The notes below the pieces were generated by a model, which saw only the letters and a list, made by a program, of their open reading frames with translations, ran no database searches and was not told the origin of the DNA. This document shows positions 11,453 to 23,300 of a DNA stretch of 64,000 nucleotides, one piece after another; position 1 is the first letter of the stretch; each line of letters starts with the position of its first letter. A program made the position numbers and the translations under genes. This DNA comes from Zeus faber (Eukaryota > Chordata > Actinopteri > Zeiformes > Zeidae): contig OY482847.1 in assembly GCA_960531495.1 (NCBI GenBank), positions 29,348,454-29,412,453 of the forward strand. Reading direction: 5' to 3'.

Positions 11453-13048
11453 TACTTGTGCTCACAAGTTTACATACCCTGGGAGAATTTATGATTTCTT
11501 GGCCATTCTTCAGAGAATATGAATAACACAAAAACCTTTCTTCCACTCATGGTTAATGGTTGGGTGAAGCTATTTATTGGCAAACGACTGTGTTTACTTT
11601 TTTTTAAATCAAAATGACAGAAGAAAGTACCCAAATGATCCTGATAAAAAGTTTACATACCCCAGTTGTTAATATCGTGTATTGCCCCTTTAACATCAAT
11701 GACAGCTTGAAGTCTTTTGTGGTAGTTGTGGATGAGGTTCTTTATTATCTCAGATGGCACAGATGCCCATTCTTCTTGGCAAAAAGCCTCCAGTCCCTTT
11801 AAGTTCTTGGGCTGTCTTGCATGAACTGCACGTTTGAGATCTCCCCAGAGTGGCTCAATGATGCTGAGGTCAGGAGATTGAGATGGCCACTCCAGAACCT
11901 TCACTTTGTTCTGCTGTAGCCCAATGACAGGTCGACTTGGCCTTGTGTTTTGGATCATTGTCATGTTGGAATGTCCAAAAACGTCCCATGCGCAGCTTCC
12001 GGGCTGATGAGTGCAAATTTTCCTCCAGTATTTTCTGATAACATGCTGCATTCATCTTGCCATCAATGTTGGCCAAGTTTCCTGCGCCTTTGTAGCTCAC
12101 ACATCCCCAAAACATCAGTGATCCACCTCCGTGTTTCACAGTAGGAATGGTGTTCCTTTCATCATAGGCCTTGTTGACTCCTCTCCAAACGTAACCATCA
12201 CTCCAAATTACTTTGTTCCAGAAGTTTTGAGGCTCGTCTCTGTGCTGTTTGGCGTAATGTAAGCGGGATACTTTTTGCGCAGAAATGGCTTTCTTCTGGC
12301 GACTCGACCATGCAGCCCATTTTTCTTCAAGTGCCTCCTTATTGTGCATCTTGAAACAGCCACACCACAATTTTTCAGAGAGTCCTGTATTTCAGCTGAA
12401 GTTATTTGTGGATTTTTCTTCGCATCTCGAACGATTTTCCTGGCAGCTGCGGCTGAAATCTTTGCCGGTCTACCTGACCGTGGTCTGGTTTCAACAGAAT
12501 CCCTCATTTTCCACTTCTTAATCAGCGTTTGAACACTGCTGATTGGCATTCTCAATTCCTTGGATATCTTTTTATACCCCCTTCCTGTTTTATGCAGTTC
12601 AATTACCCTTTCTCGCAGATCCTTTGACGATTCTTTTGCTTTCCCCATGACTCAGAATCCAGAAACGTCTGTGCCGCACTGGATGAAAGCTGCAATGGTC
12701 TGTCAGAAGCCCAGCAACTCACTGACCTTTTATACACACACACACTTATTACAAACAGGTGAGGATCAGAACCTTGATTAGCCATTCAAACCTGTTGGTG
12801 TCAACTTTTGTGCACGTTATCAGGTCAAAGTCACTGGGGTATGTAAACTTTTGATCAGGGTCATTTGGGTACTTTCTTTTGTCATTTTGATTTAAAAAGA
12901 GTAAACACAGTCGTTTGCCAATAAATAGCTTCACCCAACCATTAGCCATGAGTGGAAGAAAGGTTTTTGTGTTATCATTCATATTCTCTGAAGAATGGCC
13001 AAGAAATCATAAATTCTCCCAGGGTATGTAAACTTGTGAGCACAAGTG
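11453..13048 (-). mobile_element. Full-length Tc1/mariner transposon, frame-shifted
   Basis: About 1.6 kb with inverted repeats of roughly 200 bp: the left end (cttgtgctcacaagtttaca...) pairs with the reverse complement of about 12845-13048. Inner and outer copies of agtttacataccc in each repeat show an IR/DR layout. TA lies at both edges. The minus strand encodes a Tc1 transposase in at least three frame pieces: paired-like HTH from ATG near 12648 (MGKAKESSKDLRERVIELH), a middle part with IWSDGYVW and FQHDNDPKHKAK, and a C-terminal part with QSPDLSIIEPLWGDLK. All main domains are present, but frame changes break the gene, and the first motif reads SDGYVW where SDE(T/S)K is usual. It is a relatively complete but dead copy. 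Confidence 0.9.
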
Positions 13049-13059
13049 TATATATCATT

Positions 13060-13060
13060 G

Positions 13061-13097
<37 letters not shown>

Positions 13098-13110
13098 TCA
13101 CACACACACA
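13060..13110. repeat. (TA)n/(CA)n microsatellite
   Basis: TA dinucleotides followed by a short CA run, beside the right end of the Tc1 element. Confidence 0.85.
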
Positions 13111-14191
13111 CTGGGCTTAACTCGTGATGCTTTTTTTTTAAACACAGAATGCAGATGCAAAAGCAGTTGGTGAAACAAAACAGTTCACATTTTGGGGTCA
13201 GTCTTCCGCTGAGGTTCCTGTAGGAGCCATTCGGGGATTTCTGCTTGGTCGGTACCTTGGTGTCAAAGGTCATTTGGAAAGCCCCGCTGACACCCTCATG
13301 CTTTTAATACATGTACTCCTTCAAACAAGCCCTTGCTTATAATTCTCCTGGTGTAGCCATGCATAAGAAGCACGGACCAAAACACTGCCTTTGTATGAAT
13401 GCATCGAGAGATTTTTATCACCAGATAATTAAAAGCAGCCTTCACTTTTGTTTAATGATTGAGCTCATTTGAACCCCACACCGCGGCTCAAAAAGTTGTT
13501 TTCTTTGCGAGTTGAGCCACACCATTTTAATTCTCTGCGTGCTATATCTGATTTTGCACTTTGACTTTTCTGGCAACTGGCCAGAGAAGAAAAACAAAAC
13601 GCTCAAGACTTTCCCACGGATCATTAGAGATGAATAAAGTATCCCAGTGTTCTGAAACACTTTGTACATAAAGTACAATGCGCATTTTATCTGTTGAAAT
13701 TGTCCTTAACATATTTTACTTCATTTGAACTTCACAAAATGGTGTTAGGTTGTATGTGCACTATGAGATTTATTTGGTTTAATATTTCGTCAAACCCTGA
13801 CCAGCACAAATGTGGTGACGTATGATTTGCAGTAGATCTAGCAAAGCCAGCTCAGTAACAATATGTGGTGAATGAAGGACTAGTTCAAATTCATAATGGA
13901 TTAGTGTGACGTATACAGGAAGATTTGTGTATGTCTGTGTGTGCCGTACACACAGCTATGCTGCGCACACATATTTATGTATTTACCGGGGTCTGTCAAC
14001 ATATGTTTTAGGGCGGATCCTCATTTGGAGCGAATCTCTTTCCTCACCAAGAGCGTTGCCGCTAGGGTGAAGGCTGGTGCATGTACATGCACGGCATAAA
14101 TCAACCACATCGCACAAAAACAACGTAACAACTTACAGACGTGCATGCTCCCGCCACCCCCCTCCCACGCACGCACGCACGCACGCACACA

Positions 14192-14239
<48 letters not shown>

Positions 14240-15979
14240 GCGCGTACAGTATGCTCAAACCTCACACAATCAATCAATTGGTCAATAAATAACTTACAGT
14301 ATAGACCATAGGAAAGAAAATCTCAACACAAACAGTTTCTCAACATTGTGGTTTCCTGGAGTTTCCAGGTGCCTCTCTGAGCTCATGGGGGTCTCTTGAC
14401 AGAGACCTGGGACCAAATCCAGGTCGGTGTTGCCGTCGGCCTGCAACACCACATTCATCATATGTTCTCCCTGCCCTCGACGCCCCGCGCCGTTGAATTA
14501 CGCTCGCCGCCCTCTCTCGTCATTTCTTTTCGCCCTAAAACCCGGTAAGGACGACTGAACGCTGAACTAAAGTCGCTGAAATAAAACATCACAGTGCCGT
14601 TGAGAGCAGGGTGATAATTCACTGAAAGGCAGCGCCAAGTAGGAGATTCTCCCGAAGTTTGTTCCAACATTGTGTAGCGTAGTAACTGCCTCACTGTGTT
14701 TTGTCTCTACTCGAGGTTAAGTTGGTAAAGATCTAAACTCGTTCATAAGAGCAAATGGGAGATGTAAGGGGGAAGGAACGATGAACGGACATCTGAATCA
14801 ATTACAGAGCTAGGGGCTGTAACGGAGGAATAAAGGCTCACTTATGGGTGGATGATGTCAGCAGAGAATAGTAGATAAGTTGTAATTCTATATCTTCTAG
14901 ACACTACGACGAGCAAAAGCATTTGTAATGCGTGTTCTTTTACTACATTTACACCAAGACACTTTTTCGCTTGAGAAACAGGCGTCAAACCAGAAAACCT
15001 TCTCAATCTCCTCAGAAACTGCTGCCACCGCCAGGCTCAAGACACTGGCTTCAGGGTTGACCCTTCCTTCGAGAAACCTTTCCCCCCCCCCCTTTAACCT
15101 CGTTCACAACATCTTGTTGTTATTCGAGTTTGACGCTCAAAGCCCTCGCGTCCTCCGGTGACGCTCTCATGTTCTGCCTTCTCTCAAAGCAGTTGATGCA
15201 GTCCAGTATTAGCCTGGAGAACATCTGTTTCAGACCAGATCTGTTCAATATCAGGTCCACTTCCTAAGGATCGGTTCAGTTTTCTCCTCAGCGCGTCACT
15301 CAACTCGTCTTTTCCCCTCACAGGTTTCGGCTTCTCCCTGATAGCTCGTCCCGGGGCACGGGCTCAGGGGCTGCTGTCAAATTTCAGCCTGAAAAGCCCT
15401 TCGAGGCTGTCACCGTGATAAAGGGCTACACAGCGTCACAGGTTGACTTGATTCCAGACTCCCCGCCCCTTTCTTTGTTTTAATAACCTTAAACTGTACT
15501 TGTCTCTCTTATGTCCCCTTTCCGCTCCTCAACCTTTAGTGACTCCCCGTGGGTGATGCCGATCTGATCATCTTCTCTTTCTGCCGCCTCCCCTCTGAGT
15601 TTGCGCTTTTCCTCCCTTTTCTTTTTGAGCAACAATCAAATACTCCTCTTGGACACCCGCAAGTTCATCGTAACATCATAACACCATAACATACTACTTT
15701 TACTTCCGGTGGCGCTGGAGAGTTTGTCAACCCTCGAGAGTTTGAGTTTCCTCTCATCTGTAAAGCATTTGACATTACGACACAGGCCTACTTAATACCA
15801 CAGGCTTTCACAGTTCAATGGACCAACTCCTTTAATTAAGAAAGAGATGACGATTACACACTATAAGAGGAAGGCGCGTACAAACACAGGGCCAAAATAT
15901 TACAAAATGTTCAACTTCCTGTGCCGTGGTTTTGTCCCAAGACATTTGGATGGGAAAATAGAAATAGAGAGCGAATATA
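13111..15979. other. No gene recognised; (CA)n at 14160-14236
   Basis: About 2.9 kb without a recognisable exon, RNA gene or transposon. A CGCA then CA microsatellite lies at 14160-14236. Short open frames occur but show no family resemblance. Confidence 0.45.
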
Positions 15980-15985
15980 AATCCA

Positions 15986-16095
15986 GTCGCCACGGGAACC
16001 CATGTAAACACATTAGGGGGGGATTCCCCACAGAGCCGCCACCCAGTAGCTGCGGCAACCGGGTTGCATTGTCGCGTAGTACCTTTGTGACGTCA
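15986..16095. promoter_or_regulatory. Repeated X-box/CRE module, copy A
   Basis: Contains GTCGCCACGGGAAC (15986-15999; 13 of 14 X-box positions), gtagctgcggcaac (16046-16059; 12 of 14) and a perfect CRE, TGACGTCA (16088-16095). It resembles copy D at 29677-29785 over the whole stretch, including atgtaaaca and attccccaca between the sites. It lies about 1 kb before the start codon of the C16orf46-like gene. Regulatory use is inferred; the resemblance between copies is seen directly. Confidence 0.55.
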
Positions 16096-16099
16096 GAAT

Positions 16100-17030
16100 T
16101 CTGAGCGTTTGGAGAAGCCGCCGTCAATTTATGCCAAAGGAGAAGTCGCATACATACGCACACACAGAGGGCCAGCACACTTTTGTTAAACGACATTGCA
16201 TCGATCCAGCCCCCGCCCCTATTGGTTGTCAGACGATGGCGTTCATGCGCTCACGCTGAAGAAATGCTCTCTTAAAAAAGTCTGTGTGGCTGTGTACAAG
16301 ACTGACATCAAAACCAGATTCAACCTGCCCCGCCCTGGTGAGTAAAATTGAAACGAGAGAGAAATTGCAGATGTCACGGAATCTTGATGGTAGACGCACA
16401 TAGAAATATTATATATATAATCATATTCCCATAAAACAAAGAGCAGCAGACAGTCGTGTGAGGGGGAATCCATGGCATTGCTGGGCTTCCCAACACTATT
16501 GTAGCAGTAGATTACACTAGGAATCAGCAAACACCATTCAGCCTCCATTCAATTTAAGAATGAAAAATATTTACTTTTATATCAACCCACTATAAATATT
16601 TCTTTCAAAGTGCAAACTTCATCGGATACATCCTGAGGTTTGCAGCATTCAGTGCCACAAGTTACAGCTCAACCCCAATTTTCCTTGTCACTTCAGAGGA
16701 GACGCAGCATAAAAGGACACATTTTCTGGCTTCAACTTCCCCAACAATAGCTTCTATTTCAGTAAAATGTTTTGTTTGATGTTGCGGTTTTTTTTGTTTT
16801 TTTTTTACCTTTAGGGGTCATGGATCCCTTTTTTGTGCGCCATAGGAGTTGTCCCCTCTCTTCATCTCTGAGTCTGCACAAGAAAGTGCCTTATATGGAG
16901 AAATCGAGGCGCTGTTTATGCTAATTACAAGTTAGAAGGTAAGAACAAATCTGGCTGCTTTGCACGCATTATTGAATCCGGCGCTGACTTTAAGTGTATT
17001 TGCATTTTTATGTTTTGTTTATTTCATCCA
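16100..17030. other. Sequence upstream of the C16orf46-like gene
   Basis: No exon recognised apart from a likely splice acceptor (tttcatccag) just before 17032, which means that a non-coding first exon of the next gene is probably in this stretch or further left. A short minus-strand frame at 16243-16548 is not supported. Confidence 0.4.
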
Positions 17031-17053
17031 GAACTAAGTGTAGTCATCAAATA

Positions 17054-18182
17054 ATGACAGCCTCAAAAGAAGAATCCGACCAGAATGTTTTTGAGTTGTC
17101 AGAGAGGAAGAGTCATTGGGTCGAGGACATGTTATGCTGGGATTACCCTTACCTGATAAACGCAGACAGAAGCTATGTGGAAGTCTGCCTAGATATCAGC
17201 CAGGAGATCTCTTTGAAAGAACAGGAGCCCTATGATGATTACATCCTCTCTGGTTGGAATGAAGCTGTAAGTAACACTGCAATTGGACTTGCATTGCAGA
17301 ATTGATAGTTGCATTGAGGCAAGAACTTTCTGCTTTGATTGGGCCATGTTTAGTTTGACTTGACAAAACACACATTTCAATTTAATATTTCCATGGCTGA
17401 CGATTGTACTGAGTGCATATCACTTGCGTCCTACTTTGGGACAGGTCAGTGGCTGGGGCAGAGTGCATCCGATGGGCGGCCTTCTTGCACCACCAAAACA
17501 TGTAAAGAAGCCAAAGAATGTGGAGCAAAAGTACCACTGCCTCTTGTGTGCGGAGATTAATCTCCCAGAGATGTGCATCCCAGCGAGCTCCCTTGAATCC
17601 AGCCGCGATCCCCATGTGAATTCCCAGGACAGATGCCCAACCAAAGCCAGGCCGCCGAGCCTCCCAACAAGACCCCACAGCTGCAGAGCCGAATCCCCCC
17701 TGGTGCAGGAGGCACCACACTGTCCTGACCTGAGTGCCCAGCAGGTGGCCATACCACGTCTTCGCCTCAGAAACAAGATGGACAACGGGTTGCGGCTCAG
17801 AGACGAGGCCGTTTTAGAGGGCGGTGCCGGGTCAGACAACTTGGCGGCAGCCGGTCTTATCTCTGCCAGAGAAAGCAGAGGTGTGGAAAAAGAAGAGGAA
17901 ACAAAGGAGAGCGCTTTGAGGTGTCCTGAGCCACAGAGGGATACCAACTGCCAGCTACTCTCCACCCCGAGGGTGCCTGGTACCAAGCGTCACGACGTCC
18001 CGCTCGTCTCCATCGCCGACATAATGCCTGGTGCCAACTTCTCCGTGGGAAAGCACTTCAGGACGGCCCAGCGGACCAGCAGTGGGGTCAAACAGCAAGC
18101 ACAGCGGGCATCTGCGCAGCATTTTATGGTGTTGGCGACCAAGGTCCCTTTGGCAGTGCCCCCCCATAGAAAAAGACATTGA
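17054..18182 (+). CDS. C16orf46: C16orf46-like protein
   Basis: Two coding exons: 17054-17266 and 17445-18182, joined by gtaagt...acag with the frame kept, giving 316 residues. ATG 17054 follows a splice acceptor near 17030, so the first exon is probably untranslated. The junction region (SGWNEAVSGWGRVHP) matches the conserved core of human C16orf46 as I remember it (GWEEAVQGWGR), and a C-terminal block (FSVGKHFRTAQ) also fits. The protein looks largely disordered, with no membrane segment or known enzyme motif; two CxxC-like cysteines follow the core (YHCLLCAEINLPEMC). Its function is not established. From memory, the human gene is expressed mainly in testis and ciliated tissue, which would fit its neighbours spag6, dnaaf11 and ift80. 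Module A lies about 1 kb upstream. A possible ATTAAA poly(A) signal lies near 18232. Confidence 0.65.
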
Positions 18183-18489
18183 TTTGATGTTATTTTAGAA
18201 ATGTACAGATCAGTTCTGTATTTTCACACCATTAAAAATACTCTTAACATGTAACACTGTCACGTGCTTCTCATGGTGGCTCAATTAAAACATGTTATTA
18301 GCACTGAAGTGAGTTTGTTTGTCATTCATAACATTTTGATGTTTTAAACTTTTTCCAAGCGTGGCACAAGCTTTTCTAAATTCCGCTTTTTACATTTCTT
18401 AATAGCTAAGGTAATACTGGCTGTATATAGTTATTAATAAAGATGGAGCGGCAGCCACCTGAACCAATCTAAACATAACATTATATATA
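18183..18489. other. 3' flank of the C16orf46-like gene
   Basis: AT-rich sequence with an ATTAAA near 18232 that could end the transcript. Nothing else seen. Confidence 0.4.
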
Positions 18490-18752
18490 CACCAATCAGC
18501 CACGACATTAAAACCACCACTAATTGCCACTCGATGCTCTGACCCAGTCGTTTAGGCATCACAATTTGGTCCTTGTCAAAGTCGCTCAGATCCTTACGCT
18601 TGTCCATTTTTCCTGCTTCCAACACATCACCATCAAGAAGTGACTGTTCACTTATATCCTGCCTAACATATCCCACCCCATGACAGGTGCCACTGGAACA
18701 AGATGAGCAATGTTATTTACTTGACCTGTCAGTGGTTTTAATGTTGTGCCTG
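18490..18752. mobile_element. Non-autonomous DNA element with TIRs, copy 1
   Basis: Begins acaccaatcagccacgacat and ends in a sequence whose reverse complement is almost the same (ggttttaatgttgtgcctg), so about 25 bp terminal inverted repeats enclose about 260 bp. A longer relative is at 28868-29291; both share the internal block tcagatccttacgcttg. No transposase is encoded. The superfamily is not assigned. Confidence 0.7.
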
Positions 18753-19880
18753 TCATCACATAATGTAATATACAAAAAAAATATGTCTGTACCTATTGGG
18801 TAAAATTAAGAAAAAAATAATGACCCCAAACTGGGTAAAAAGGGAATTGACTGGCAAAACAGGCATATTGGCAATTGTGATAAGGGGAATAACAAATACA
18901 CATACTGTATATTCACAAATATATATTCAGGTAAAACAAATGTTTCATTACAATATAATTACAAAAGCGGAGGTTATCATGAGGAACCAAAGTCAACAAG
19001 CAGTTTCATATCGGAACGCTGAATAGTGACACTTAGTGACGCTTCACACCCCGATTCCGCCGAATGACAGCAAACAGGAAGTCCATTCATTTCTATAGCG
19101 AGTCAGGCCCCGCACGCCAGAAGCGATGACCTGCAGCGCTGCGGGATTTCCACATCTGATCGAGGCTCCGAGATGCGTTCAAAATGTTCAACTCATGCAA
19201 CAACTTTCGATGCGACAGCACTGCAATAAGTGATATCAGTGAAGTTTTTTTTTTAATTGCAACTGGACTTAAAAACTAAGTAAATAAGTCACGTATAAAA
19301 ATAATCACATAATTGACTTTAACGTTGGACGTCACCATGTACACATCAATATATAATAATATATTTTTATACCAGTGAATTGTGTCTTTTTTTGCACTTT
19401 GCAAACACTTTATAAAGAGTTTTAAATTCATTCATGGAAAAGGGTAAATGTACAGCTGAACAAACTACTGTACTTGAAAAAACAAGCTCTGCTCATTTTC
19501 ACTGACATGCAAAACACAGAAACAGTCAATCTGACAGTCACTACGGGAGGAGGATCCGACCATCAGATGCATATAAGGATTGGGGTAAAGCAAAGTTCAC
19601 CCCTTGCGTGGTCAAAGCATTACTTTCTCCTAGGAACAGCTTTATATATATATATATACATATATATATAAAATTGTATATTTTCAGTGCATCATATGGC
19701 AAGCCTTGGGAATACCCCTCTGAGGTGAAGCATCGATGTCACATATACCCTGGTGGGATCATATGTTATGAAAATAGGTTTGATATATTTGAAGTGATTC
19801 TTTCCCACATACTTTTGTCAGAACAATATGCTCCATCCATGTTGCCACACATCTTTTACAGAATTAATGTGTCAAAGTAA
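18753..19880. other. No exon found; expected place of spag6 exon 1
   Basis: AT-rich sequence with a short TA run near 19645-19670. The very short first coding exon of spag6 (about eight codons in human) should lie near or in this stretch, but no ATG plus donor that would encode it could be picked with confidence. Confidence 0.4.
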
Positions 19881-19899
19881 GTTTTTGCCCCGCCCCCCG

Positions 19900-19957
19900 G
19901 TAGCTGCAGCAACCAGTCACCATCATCATGTGATCGTGTGACGTCTTTGTGACGTCA
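19900..19957. promoter_or_regulatory. Repeated X-box/CRE module, copy B
   Basis: gtagctgcagcaac (19900-19913; X-box half-sites intact, the two centre bases differ) followed by tttgtgacgtcacaa with a perfect CRE TGACGTCA at 19950-19957. It lies about 345 bp before spag6 exon 2. Same order and spacing class as copies A, D and E. Confidence 0.5.
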
Positions 19958-20026
19958 CAAATATGCACTATGACGACGTTACAATTAGATGAGAGTGGTT
20001 GTGGAAACACAAGAAGCTGCCGTCAC

Positions 20027-20027
<1 letters not shown>

Positions 20028-20077
<50 letters not shown>

Positions 20078-20078
20078 C

Positions 20079-20110
<32 letters not shown>
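20028..20110. repeat. (GATA)n microsatellite
   Basis: About 80 bp of GATA tetranucleotides with one GACA interruption, between module B and spag6 exon 2. Confidence 0.95.
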
Positions 20111-20301
20111 TTAAAATAACCCATTGCTGTATTTTTTCAACCCTGATGATCGATAATTGATAATTCTTGTTATCTGGAATAATGAGTGAGCTACACATTT
20201 TCCAAGGTGCGGTCTGTTAGGTTCCTTAAATGGAGGGCACTTTACTAGATGTGGATGCTTGGTGTAAGAATGGAAATAAGCGTTTTAAATGTCTTGTGCA
20301 G

Positions 20302-23300
20302 TTTTTGAACAGTATCAGAAGTCCAGGATGCGGTTTGTGCAGACTGTTGCTGAGCTCGCCATCAGACCACAAAACATAGAGAACCTGCAGAGCGCAGGTA
20401 AGAAAGGAGACTGGGGGGTCCAACTCAATTTAGCTCTAAATACAACTGGCAATCTACAAATATCAATATCATCAATAGTTTTGCTCCACAAAGTACTCCC
20501 CCCCCCCCACACAGGTGTGCTGTCCATGCTGCGGCCCATGCTGTTGGATGTGATTCCCACTGTCCAGCAGACGGCAGCGCTGGCCTTGGGCAGACTGGCC
20601 AACCACAGCGAAGACCTGGCTGAGGCCGTGGTGAAGGGAGATATCCTCCCACTGATGCTCTCCTCCCTGAACTCACAGAGTGTGAGTGTCTCCGCCCAAG
20701 TCACCATTTTTTCGTTTATCGATGGTTTGTACTTGCATTTGGGTGACATGACAATTTGTCCCATTTACATGTAGAGAGGGATGGGGAGTGAGGAGTAGCT
20801 GGCACGGTCCACTGCCTGCTTATGCAGAAAGTTCACTGGTGGTATAGGAGGATACAGACTATTTATGGAGCTGCTCCTCCACATCGAGAGGAGCCATTAG
20901 ATCTGGTGAGGATTCCTCCCAGGCTCCTCCCTTTGGAGACAGCGCCGGGATTATATCTCTCACCTGGCATAGGAATGTTGCGGAAACCCCGGGAAAATCT
21001 GGAGAAAGTTGCTGGGGGAATAGGACGCTTTGGGACGCTCTGCTAAACCTGTTGCCATTCCCCATCACCGAATGTAACGTCAGTGATCAGGAAGAAGATA
21101 GGTGAAAGCCATCACTGGAATTCTGACACAGAGACGGTCTTTCCATATGGCATGGTTAGGAAATGTCTGTAGCCTTGTGAATTTGTAATTTTTTTCATAA
21201 CTTTTTTTCACTCAAGCGATCGGTGCTGAATAAGCAAAATAAACAATAATTGTTATGATGATGATGCAGAGGAGAGTCTTTGACGCACCTTACCAAGATG
21301 GCTGCGGCTGATGTGGAACGGTCTGTTTAATCCACTATTACTATCGGTATTAAATGAACTGGGCGGTATATTTTCTCTAAAAAGATTTTGTTAACAAGAA
21401 AGATGTGTTTGCCGTACTTGCGACAGTATTTGGTAAAAGTTAAAAATTTACCAACTCCCTTGTTCAGCGCCACGTCACATGTTTCGTTGCTCTGATTGGT
21501 TGTAGGTCTATCCAATTGTATCCAGAGACATTTTGGTCTGTGCCCATTGGTAACACCTCTTGAAAATTGAAAATGAACAGAGAGATTCCAGACTAATACA
21601 CATTTGCGAATTGGTCTGGCAAATGCCAGGCTACATAATTGCTGTGATGAAATCAAATCTAGTCCTAAAACAGACATATCGAATACAATACCCAAAATGG
21701 GTATTAGACAGAGAGCGCGCCCAGAGACCAGGACCAAGTGTGAAGTGGTGACATGGCGTGATGGTTCGGACGCTGCCTTCTAGTGCTGCCGTCACACGTT
21801 CAAGTCCTGATTTCTCCATCCAAGACCTGTTGGTTGAATCAAATTATTGGAGGACACAACCAACCTTCAAAAGCTGAAAGAAATAACTTGCTGGTGTGAA
21901 CTTCACTGTTGGTGGACTTGAGGGTTTGATGCCAGGTTGATCTTTTGAAAGCCAGCAACAACATTAGCACAGGGTCAATCATTAAGTCGACCTGGTGGTA
22001 CAATGGTTCAGGCTCTGCTGTCGCAGGTTCATATCCAGACTTTTCCATCAAGTCCTGTTCCTTTAATCAAATGGTTGGATAAGACTGACCAAGCTCGATT
22101 TTTCTTGGTGAAAAAGAGACAAAGAGATAAGCCACTGTCGAAGGACTGGAGGTTTCAATGCCGAGTGAGCTTCTGAAAGCCGGCACCCCGAGGGCACGTT
22201 TCAAAGCGCCTGGAGACCAGGGCTAAGTGAGAAGCCGACCCGGTGGCGTGATGGTGCTCACACACCCGGAACAGCTCCATGGATGTCAGGTGGGTGGTCG
22301 GTTCGATCGCCAGATCGCACCATTAGCGGTAGGCCTGTGGGGTAGATTTGGTGCGTCTCCGGGAACAATGAAGGAAGGCGGTATTCCAACAGAAAGTCGT
22401 GTGCAGCTGAAGCTCATAGAAGACCCCAGAAATGACTGCTGTTGTCTACATCATCCCATGGTCTTTTAGCTTTGTGATTCCATGATATTTGAGCTCCATG
22501 ACAAATTGCTGTCTGAAGAATACTGTTAGATTGTCACAAAATTGGTGGTGTTTCAGACAGACAGAAAGTCTATACTATCAGATGGATATTAGACTAGACT
22601 AGGTATTTACTCATGACGTCGCAACAAAATGAGAGAATGTGAGAAAATTGCTTTCTTCTGCATACACTTCTCCACTCATCTCTACAGTTGCTGTTTACAA
22701 CAACAGCCAGTTCTGAGGTTTTACAAAACTTCAATGCCAAGTCGCCCCACAGACCCACCGCAGTCTTCGTCTTCACGCAGAGCTGTGGTTTCCGGGCGCT
22801 TTTAAACGTGCTCACGGGGTGCCGGCTTTCAAAAGCTGTCCTGCCTCAGGCCTCCAAATCACTAGGACCGCCCCTGTTCTCAAATAGCTATATCTATATA
22901 TCTGTCTTTATGCCCTTGTGATTGCAGAGGTTTTATAAGAAGGCAGCAGCATTTGTGCTGCGTGCCGTGGCCAAATCCTCCCCCAGGCTGGCTAAGGAAG
23001 TGGTGGCCTGCGGTGGAGTGGATGCTCTTGTACTTTTCCTGTCGGAGTTTGACCCCAGGGTGAAGGAGGCAGCAGCCTGGGCTCTGGGCTACATTGCACG
23101 ACACAATACATGTAAGGAGCAAAGTCTCTCTCTCTCTCGCTCTCTCGCTCTCTCTCTCCATGCCATCCATCTGCTTTCATTGCAATGTTGCATGGTACAG
23201 CAGTGCATGCTTAAACATCTGCACATCTGCATCTGTGAACATTACCCTGCTTTTATCAACAAGTTTCCTGTGTAGATTTGTCTCAGGCGATTGTGGACGT

